Below are positions 59,701 to 64,000 of a stretch of DNA of 64,000 nt, piece after piece. Source of the stretch: Ralstonia insidiosa (GTDB taxonomy: Bacteria > Pseudomonadota > Gammaproteobacteria > Burkholderiales > Burkholderiaceae). Location of the stretch: contig NZ_VZPV01000001.1 of the NCBI RefSeq assembly GCF_008801405.1, positions 2,852,001 to 2,916,000 of the forward strand, read 5' to 3'. The notes under the pieces were generated by a model. That model searched no databases, was not told where the DNA came from, and was given only the letters and a program-made list of their open reading frames with translations. A program made the translations under genes and the position numbers. The stretch's first letter is position 1. Every line of letters begins with the position of its first letter.

Positions 59701-60534
59701 CTGGACCAGAAAAAGCTGACCGCCGACAACCATATCTTCATCGACCAGCTCACCTTCGGCGATCGCGTGGAGAGCAAGGACGCGACCAACCTGCCCGTGC
59801 GGCTGGCGGTAGCGCTACTCAAGAACTCACGCGGTGAGATCGACGTGCGCCTGCCGGTCTCGGGCTCGCTCGATGATCCGCAGTTCAGCGTCGGCGGCAT
59901 CGTCGTACGCGCACTCGTCAACCTGATCGTGCGTGCGGTGACGGCCCCGTTCTCGCTGCTCGCCAGCGCATTTGGCGGCAGCGGCGGTGAAGAGCTCGGC
60001 TATATCGAGTTTGATCCGGGCACGTCCACCATCAGCCAGGCGTCGGTCGCCAAGATGGACAAGCTGGCCACCGCGCTCAAAGACCGCCCGGCACTGAAGG
60101 TGGACATCATCGGCCGCGTCGACCCGGAATTCGACCGCGACGGCCTGCGCCGCGAAGCCGTGAACCGCCAGATCCGCGAGCAGAAGCTCAAGGATGCCGG
60201 TGACGCCGCCGAGGCCGACACCACCGTCAAGCCCGAAGAAGAGAACAAATACCTGGAGCGCGCCTACAAGGCCGCCAAGTTTCCGAAGCCGCGCAACATG
60301 ATCGGCCTGGCGAAATCGCTGCCGCCGGAAGAAATGCGCAAGCTGATGGAGACCAACGTGCAAGTGACCGATGCGGACCTGCGTGAACTTGCCCAGCGCC
60401 GCGCCAACGCCGTGCATGTGGCGCTGGCCGAACGCGTGGATCCGGGGCGCCTCTTTGTGGTGGCGCCCAAGCTCAGCGCCGAGGGCATCAAGGACAAAGG
60501 CAAGACCACCCGGGTTGATTTCGCGCTGAAGTAG
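56764..60534 (+). CDS. Giant DUF748/AsmA-like envelope protein
   Basis: 1256 residues, one of the longest genes here. One N-terminal transmembrane segment (residues about 43-65, IGLGVLMFLVVFGLLGALGG), then a long repetitive beta-rich body typical of AsmA-like/DUF748 proteins (DVGHLHVNASWSSIF, LQLTNGAIEFVDQPLG, IDAITLQDGNIRFTDNFVKP), interrupted by Ala/Pro/Lys-rich linkers near 380-400, 600-615 and 820-860. The last 180 residues (YIEFDPGTSTISQASVAKMD ... AQRRANAVHVAL) resemble a divergent OmpA-like domain. AsmA-like proteins probably form hydrophobic bridges for phospholipid transport to the outer membrane; that role is inferred. ATG 56764 lies 113 bases after gph. Confidence 0.85.
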   Translation: MSTSPDSRPDLQSKSNGWRAQLERVRGTAGWQRAAQVGTSRRTKRIGLGVLMFLVVFGLLGALGGPPLLHHLAETQLSKVLERPVTVGKISINPYTLRLDVDQLHIAERDGKAPFVDVGHLHVNASWSSIFRRAPVIEELRIDAPRVHIVRTAEQRFNFSDIVDRLSAPENPPKPKSTEPARFVFANLQLTNGAIEFVDQPLGAQHKVDNLQIGVPFLASLPADVNIFVQPLLAARIDGAPLHFAGQTKPFSDSLESNLNIKLDGLELPRYLGYVPGPLPVAVPQGKLTTDLTIDFQKPKTGAPVLRVHGTAGLDNLEVTDAKKAPLVAAKQVRATLADVRPLDNVFHLDALTLDGVRVDAVRAADGSINFAQLGGKPAPAEAKPAAPEPTAKPKPLDVVVSKLQLANSTVHWRDATTQPAADLTLEDLHGDVAVRTLGGPITFDVGTKLSQGGTLNVKGNTSLEKNNGELELKLDSVKLAGIGPYLRQAGAPQLQNGALSADGKVALDFGADKFNVRAEPLTASLTELAMASPTGKDTALRAKLLRADVKSFDLAARTIALNEVRADGLQLDALRKKDGTTTLTLLDGAPNAAAKPAAAPAKPKANASAEKPWAVTVQTFKLDNSAVGFEDQTNAHPVKVRVEPLNVVVQNASTDLGKPVNVQIGAGLGSKGKLDVRGDVVPQPLKADLRVNTQNLSLAGFDPYLDKALNAAITSALLTMDGRLVLNQGKALTVSYQGNATLGNVRLQDRVTSDDFLRWRSLALNRIQANYDGNTPRVRVGAVALSTFYARIIINPNGRLNLQDIRVQSDEERRSLTQAQPAAASAPATAPVASAPVAVAAASAPAAAPASAVAATAPKAGSADLRIDAITLQDGNIRFTDNFVKPNYTANLTAIGGSVGTISTAANQTPADVTLRGSVDGTAPVDIHGKINPLAPTAFVDLSAKADGVELTNLTPYSAKYAGYPITKGKLTMDLHYLLDQKKLTADNHIFIDQLTFGDRVESKDATNLPVRLAVALLKNSRGEIDVRLPVSGSLDDPQFSVGGIVVRALVNLIVRAVTAPFSLLASAFGGSGGEELGYIEFDPGTSTISQASVAKMDKLATALKDRPALKVDIIGRVDPEFDRDGLRREAVNRQIREQKLKDAGDAAEADTTVKPEEENKYLERAYKAAKFPKPRNMIGLAKSLPPEEMRKLMETNVQVTDADLRELAQRRANAVHVALAERVDPGRLFVVAPKLSAEGIKDKGKTTRVDFALK

Positions 60535-60545
60535 CCCATCTATGG

Positions 60546-60551
60546 GATAAT
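60546..60551 (+). promoter_or_regulatory. Candidate -10 of ssrA
   Basis: GATAAT at 60546-60551, 15 bases before the mature tmRNA 5' end. The -35 falls in the end of the DUF748 gene and is poor. Confidence 0.45.
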
Positions 60552-60565
60552 CCATCTTCTTCTCT

Positions 60566-60923
60566 GGGGCCGACCTGGTTTCGACGTGGGTTGCGAAGCA
60601 GTGGAGGGCATACCGAGGACCCGTCACCTCGTTAATCAATGGGAATGCAATAACTGCTAACGACGAACGTTACGCACTGGCAGCCTAAGGGCCGCCGTCC
60701 TCGCACTGGCTCGCTGACGGGCTAGGGTCGCAAGACTAGCGAGGTCATTTACGTCAGATAAGCTTTAGGTGAGTCACGGGCCTAGAGACGAAAACCTAGT
60801 GAATCGCCGTCGTAGAGCGTGTTCGTCCGCGATGCGGCGGTTAAATCAAATGACAGAACTAAGTATGTAGAACTCTCTGTGGAGGGCTTGCGGACGCGGG
60901 TTCGATTCCCGCCGGCTCCACCA
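60566..60923 (+). ncRNA. ssrA: Transfer-messenger RNA (tmRNA, 10Sa RNA)
   Basis: One-piece tmRNA of 358 nt. The 5' end GGGGCCGACCTGGTTTCGAC and the 3' end with GGTTCGATTCCCGCC, GGCTCC and ACCA form the tRNA-Ala-like half (acceptor GGGGCCG/CGGCTCC). The tag frame starts at GCT 60656: codons give Ala-Asn-Asp-Glu-Arg-Tyr-Ala-Leu-Ala-Ala and stop TAA at 60686-60688. It rescues stalled ribosomes and marks the unfinished protein for ClpXP. The CCA end is encoded. Confidence 0.97.
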
Positions 60924-60959
60924 AACACCGCACTCAAACGTCTTCGACGTTTGGCAATG

Positions 60960-60994
60960 AAACCCCGCTGGGCTTGGCTCTGCGGGGTTTTTTG
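60960..60994 (+). terminator. Terminator of ssrA
   Basis: Arms AAACCCCGC (60960-60968) and GCGGGGTTT (60982-60990) followed by TTTTTT. A second hairpin CAAACGTC/GACGTTTG lies just before it (60935-60953). Confidence 0.9.
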
Positions 60995-61248
60995 TTGCCC
61001 AGCCCGCAGCTAACATCTCTGCCCGCATCAGGCGTGGCCAGCCATCTCCCTGCCCTCCTACTGTTGACGCAATGCGGACGGCGCTTGCGAGTCGCTTACG
61101 AATTGCTAGTAGTACGCCAACGAAATTTCACGTGCCATCAATAGCCTGCGTCCTGCCGCTACACCAGGGGGGGCGAATGCGCTCATGCCATGCGCGCTTG
61201 GTCGATGGCGGCGACATCCTTTCACCCGAACATACGTTGAGATAGACA
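60995..61248. other. Intergenic region upstream of the porin gene
   Basis: About 255 bases with no coding evidence. It must hold the porin promoter and leader; TTGACG at 61064-61069 resembles a -35 but no matching -10 follows at 16-18 bases. A G7 run lies at 61168-61174. Confidence 0.5.
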
Positions 61249-62322
61249 GTGAAAAAAGCTTTCCTCGCAATGACCGCCATCGCCGCAGCCTGTGGCGCTT
61301 CCGGGGCACTCGCCCAAACCGCATCTGGCGTCACGCTGTACGGCCTGGCCGACATTGGCATCGAAGCCATCAATCACGTGCCGGGCAACAGCGCCGGCGG
61401 CAACACCGCTGTCCGCATGAACGCCGGCAACCTGAGCGGTTCGCGCTGGGGCCTGCGTGGCACGGAAGATCTCGGCAACGGCCTGAAGGCGATCTTCACG
61501 CTCGAAAGCGGCTTCGACCTCGACACCGGCATGTCGGCCCAGGGTGGCCGCCTGTTCGGCCGCCAGGCTTACGCTGGCCTGCAGGGCGACTTTGGTGCCG
61601 TCACGCTGGGCCGTCAGCAGACCGCGCTGTACGACCTGTTCGGCGCCTATGACCCGATGGGCGCAAACCCGCGCTACTCGCTGGCTGCCGTCGACTCGGC
61701 ATTCAATGGCCGCGCTGACAACGCCATCAAGTACACCGGCAAGTTTGGCGGGCTGACCGCCATCGGCTTCTACAGCTTCGGCCGCGACAACAACGGCGAA
61801 GTGCCGGGCGCACCGAAGGTGGCTCGCAACTACGGCCTGGGCTTCGCCTATGCCGCAGGCAATCTCTCGATCGGTACCGCGTATGACCAGTACCAGGGTG
61901 CCACCGTGGCGCTGCAGGATCGCAGCGCCAAGCGCGCCGCGATCGGGGCTTCGTATGCCTTTGGCGATGCCAAGGTGTTCGGCGGCTTCCGCTGGCTGCG
62001 TGACGACGGTACGGCCAGCGCCACGGCCACCATCACGCGCACCAATGTCTACTGGCTGGGCGGCCAGTACCGCGTCATGCCGGCCCTGGTGCTGACGGGT
62101 GCTGCGTACTACACGGACAACCGCAACTCGAGCGCGGATCCGTGGTTGTTCGTGCTGTCGGCTGACTACTCTTTCTCCAAGCGCACCGATGTCTACCTGA
62201 ACATCGGCTACGCGAAGAACAAGAACGGTTCGACACAGGGCCTGAGCGGCTCGGGCTCGACCTTCGTTGCTGCGGGCGAGAACCAGACCGGCGCCACGAT
62301 CGGCCTGCGTCACCGCTTCTAA
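61249..62322 (+). CDS. General outer membrane porin (Gram-negative porin, GBP type)
   Basis: 357 residues with a Sec signal (MKKAFLAMTAIAAACGASGALAQ) and a 16-strand barrel pattern. Typical segments: SGVTLYGLADIGIEAINHVP at the first strand, GSRWGLRGTEDLGNGLKAIF, GGRLFGRQAYAGLQGDFGAV, and the terminal strand GATIGLRHRF with the final Phe needed for BAM recognition. Translation begins at GTG 61249; the ribosome site is weak (GAGATAGACA). Substrate range cannot be told; such porins are usually anion-selective in Burkholderiales. Confidence 0.93.
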   Translation: MKKAFLAMTAIAAACGASGALAQTASGVTLYGLADIGIEAINHVPGNSAGGNTAVRMNAGNLSGSRWGLRGTEDLGNGLKAIFTLESGFDLDTGMSAQGGRLFGRQAYAGLQGDFGAVTLGRQQTALYDLFGAYDPMGANPRYSLAAVDSAFNGRADNAIKYTGKFGGLTAIGFYSFGRDNNGEVPGAPKVARNYGLGFAYAAGNLSIGTAYDQYQGATVALQDRSAKRAAIGASYAFGDAKVFGGFRWLRDDGTASATATITRTNVYWLGGQYRVMPALVLTGAAYYTDNRNSSADPWLFVLSADYSFSKRTDVYLNIGYAKNKNGSTQGLSGSGSTFVAAGENQTGATIGLRHRF

Positions 62323-62440
62323 GCCGTACGCGCCGGAGGACGGCGCATCATCAAATCGTCGTCACCTGCACCTCCCTTACGAGGCCGCGGCGTGACGACA
62401 CCACGTTCATATCGACCTTGCCTCCTTGCAGGGCTCGTTG

Positions 62441-62475
62441 GGCCGATTCTTCATGCTTGGATCGGCCTCTTTTTG
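62441..62475 (+). terminator. Terminator downstream of the porin gene
   Basis: Arms GGCCGAT (62441-62447) and ATCGGCC (62461-62467), then TCTTTTTG. It lies about 120 bases after the porin stop; an additional GTCGTCAC/GTGACGAC repeat (62358-62399) precedes it. Confidence 0.7.
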
Positions 62476-62611
62476 TTTCTGCACATCTCCCCTGCGATCC
62501 GATACAAGCGGGCAACCTCGTGCGCCGCTAACGCCTAACGCAGCACGACATCGAGCAGCCCACCGTATCGAAGCGCAGTCAGTGTGTCGCTGGCGCAGTT
62601 GGGCTGGCGCC

Positions 62612-62830
62612 TCACGTCGGCTTCGGCTCATGAGGGCGGCCAACACAACAGCGGCAGTAGCGCCAGCATGGCGAGGCCGTGGTTGATGGCGGAGAACCCA
62701 GCGTAGTGCAGCAACCCAGGCAGGGCCGAGAACAGAAGTCAAACCGATCAGTGCGACCAGCCCACCCACGTTGTGCAAACAGTGCGTTCAGGTGAGGTGG
62801 ACGAAGTGGCCAGAAGCCCCCCGCCCGCCA
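62612..62830 (-). pseudogene. Possible remnant of an MFS transporter C-terminal end
   Basis: On the minus strand two different frames give pieces that read like the last transmembrane helices of a major facilitator: NVGGLVALIGLTSVLG in one frame and PGLLHYAGFSAINHGLAMLA followed by LLPLLCWPP in another. No intact frame joins them. Faint evidence from hydrophobic plan only. Confidence 0.3.
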
Positions 62831-62863
62831 CACACGCGATTGACGTTGCTACGGCTCAAAGAA

Positions 62864-62899
62864 AAACCCGCGACACTTTCGCAGTCGCGGGTTTTTTGT
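62864..62899. terminator. Bidirectional terminator after the RcnB-like gene
   Basis: Arms AAACCCGCGAC (62864-62874) and GTCGCGGGTTT (62884-62894) followed by TTTT on the plus strand and by TTTCTTT on the minus strand. Confidence 0.88.
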
Positions 62900-62918
62900 T
62901 GATCAACGAAGGTGCGTG

Positions 62919-63266
62919 TTATCCGCCGATGGTCACGTTGAGGACAACACCACTCGGTTGCACGAGATAGTAGCCGCCGTTGACGCCAATCCAGTGAGCC
63001 CCGCGCGGCGGCGGCGCCAGGTGGTGGTCACGCCAATCATCGACGATGTACTGGCGATCGCGGTACTCGGGCGGAATCCGTTCGCCACGGTTCCAGCGGT
63101 GAGCCATCTCGCGGTCGGCACGGCGGTCGACATCCACACGCTCTTCGTGGCGGTCGCGATCCCAGCGGCGATCGTGATCGCGGTCATGGCCTTGTGCGTG
63201 GCTCGCAAGCGGCACCAGCGCAGAGACCGCCAGCATCAAGGAAGTCAAAATCTTGGCTTTCTGCAT
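62919..63266 (-). CDS. RcnB-family periplasmic protein
   Basis: 115 residues. Signal peptide (MQKAKILTSLMLAVSALVPL then ASHAQ), then a His/Asp/Arg-rich stretch (GHDRDHDRRWDRDRHEERVD) that could bind metal, and the RcnB fold RWNRGERIPPEYRDRQYIV, DDWRDHHLAPPPRGAHWIGV with NGGYYLVQPSGVVLNVTIGG at the end. RcnB of E. coli affects nickel/cobalt homeostasis; most family members are uncharacterised. No RcnA exporter lies beside it. ATG 63266 with AGGAGAAGG upstream. Confidence 0.85.
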   Translation of the reverse strand: MQKAKILTSLMLAVSALVPLASHAQGHDRDHDRRWDRDRHEERVDVDRRADREMAHRWNRGERIPPEYRDRQYIVDDWRDHHLAPPPRGAHWIGVNGGYYLVQPSGVVLNVTIGG

Positions 63267-63690
63267 CGACCTTCTCCTATGGAACGTCCGGTCAGCGCCG
63301 GACCTTGCTTGCAGTCTAGGCTTGAGGGTGCCTTAAGGCTGTGACGAACACGGTTAAGGATGTAACGGAAGATTATTGGGCGTCACTCATCGGCTCGCAG
63401 TGGCGCGGTCTTCGTGGGGATCAGGGTGCCGGTGTTGCCGCTGGCGTTCGTGCTGGTGCGGCGGGCACTTCATCCTGTTTGAGTACCTCACGCCATATCT
63501 GCACGCGCCACACGGCGTGCTCCCCCTGTTTACGCGTTCTTTACACCGCGGGCGATCTCTTTACACCATCTTTGCGGCGCGATCCGTATAACGAAATCAG
63601 GCCGCATGCCCTGACAGCGGCCCTGCCCGGCCACCACAGGCGAACCCGACCCAGCCTGCCGCCGCCCGCTCAACGTGTAAGGAACGCGCA
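63267..63690. other. Intergenic region with decayed coding remnants
   Basis: 424 bases between the RcnB-like gene and the universal stress gene. The first 100 bases should hold the rcnB-like promoter (minus strand). The middle holds the MFS-like fragment described at 63380-63530; the last 150 bases have no recognised signal except GTAAGGA, the ribosome site of the stress gene. Confidence 0.5.
63380..63530 (+). pseudogene. Possible remnant of an MFS efflux transporter
   Basis: One frame reads SGAVFVGIRVPVLPLAFVLV up to a stop at 63480-63482; a shifted frame then reads GHFILFEYLTPYLHAPHGV. These resemble helix 4 and helix 7 segments of DHA1-type sugar or drug efflux proteins (VFVGISVASVLGVP and GHFxLYTYLAPxL). 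The pieces are too short and frame-shifted to be functional. Confidence 0.35.
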
Positions 63691-64000
63691 ATGCTCAAAC
63701 TCCTCGTCCCCGTCAATGGCTCCCGGCATGCGCTGGATGCCGTGCGCCATGCAGCCTTCCTGTATCGGGATCGCTGCGCGTCCGACATCGTGCTGCTCAA
63801 CGTGCAGGAGCCGATCGAGGGCGGCCGCGCCAGCGCCTACCACCCGCTGGAGATGCTGCGCAAACTCGAAGAACAAAGCGGGGAAGAGGCACTTCGCCCG
63901 GCACGCAGCATCCTGGATGATGCCGGCGCCAACTACACCGCGCAGGTCAAGATCGGGCGCGTCGCTGAAACCATTGCGCAAATGGCCGCCGCCAACCAAT
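63691..64000 (+). CDS. Universal stress protein (UspA family), partial
   Basis: First 103 residues of a Usp protein cut by the window end. Starts MLKLLVPVNGSRHALDAVRH with the beta1 strand and Asp/Asn (VPVNGS) of the nucleotide site; beta2 DIVLLNVQEPIEGG and alpha/beta segments AQVKIGRVAETIAQMAAANQ follow. The ATP-binding G-2x-G-9x-G(S/T) motif would lie outside the window. AAGGA stands before the ATG at 63691. Confidence 0.88.
   Translation, partial: MLKLLVPVNGSRHALDAVRHAAFLYRDRCASDIVLLNVQEPIEGGRASAYHPLEMLRKLEEQSGEEALRPARSILDDAGANYTAQVKIGRVAETIAQMAAANQ

Noticed and set aside
60819..61013. 64-residue frame over the tmRNA 3' end
   Set aside because: Lies in ssrA and its terminator.
1..64000. 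CRISPR arrays, insertion sequences, prophage, tRNA or rRNA genes, toxin-antitoxin or secretion clusters
   Set aside because: Looked for repeats with regular spacing, transposase motifs, integrases and tRNA-like clover leaves; only the tmRNA was found.

Overview
The window is a GC-rich (roughly 60-65%) chromosomal stretch of a betaproteobacterium of the order Burkholderiales, most probably a Ralstonia of the pickettii/mannitolilytica/insidiosa kind. This rests on protein similarity judged by eye, on the RcnB/OmpA/porin types, on the long IhfB tail and on the gene order (darP-mog-orn, rpsP-rimM-trmD-rplS, gyrA-serC-pheA-hisC-tyrA-aroA-cmk-rpsA-ihfB-lapAB). It reads as core chromosome: no insertion sequence, prophage, integrase, CRISPR array, rRNA or tRNA was found. 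The only stable RNA gene is tmRNA.

Layout. 1-4.3 kb: the cut end of egtD (ergothioneine), a TerC-type manganese exporter behind a clear yybP-ykoY riboswitch, a threonine dehydratase, and thyA-folA. 4.3-11.4 kb: pmbA/tldE, darP, mog, orn, an M48 CAAX-type protease, rsgA, a DUF2007 protein and a CobD/CbiB-like membrane protein. 11.4-14.5 kb: nudL and the rpsP-rimM-trmD-rplS translation operon with a well-formed promoter. 14.5-20.1 kb: a secreted glucose/sorbosone dehydrogenase, two small envelope proteins of unknown function, a TM2 protein, a PA0069-type radical SAM protein and PhoD. 20.1-24.6 kb: Lrp/dadA (D-amino acid catabolism) and a divergent AraC/cytochrome P450 pair. 24.6-31.1 kb: acyl-CoA dehydrogenase, etfBA (its electron acceptor) and metNIQ. 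31.2-35.6 kb: an HDAC-like deacetylase, mltB, a secreted unknown, cysM and a ComEA-like protein. 35.7-53.3 kb: a long minus-strand run holding envelope sugar genes (hldD, hldA, ugd), lapB-lapA, ihfB and the mixed-function aromatic/serine block from rpsA back to gyrA. 53.7-64 kb: OmpA-like protein, Gly-zipper lipoprotein, ubiG-gph, a giant AsmA/DUF748 protein, tmRNA, a general porin, RcnB-like protein, and the start of a universal stress protein.

How the parts fit together. EtfAB and the acyl-CoA dehydrogenase form one electron-transfer unit. The serC-pheA-hisC-tyrA-aroA block supplies serine, phenylalanine, tyrosine and histidine precursors and sits with nucleotide and translation genes (cmk, rpsA). 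LapAB, HldDA and Ugd all bear on lipopolysaccharide. Many transcription units end in strong hairpins, often shared by convergent genes.

I found no gene cluster that looks like a wholly new system. The most promising unexplained structures are: a terminator-like hairpin directly in front of metN with an upstream palindrome; the Mn riboswitch with a visible competing hairpin; an AraC/P450 module bracketed by two copies of the same terminator; a perfect inverted repeat in the lrp/dadA gap; and decayed remnants of MFS transporter genes on both sides of the rcnB-like gene.
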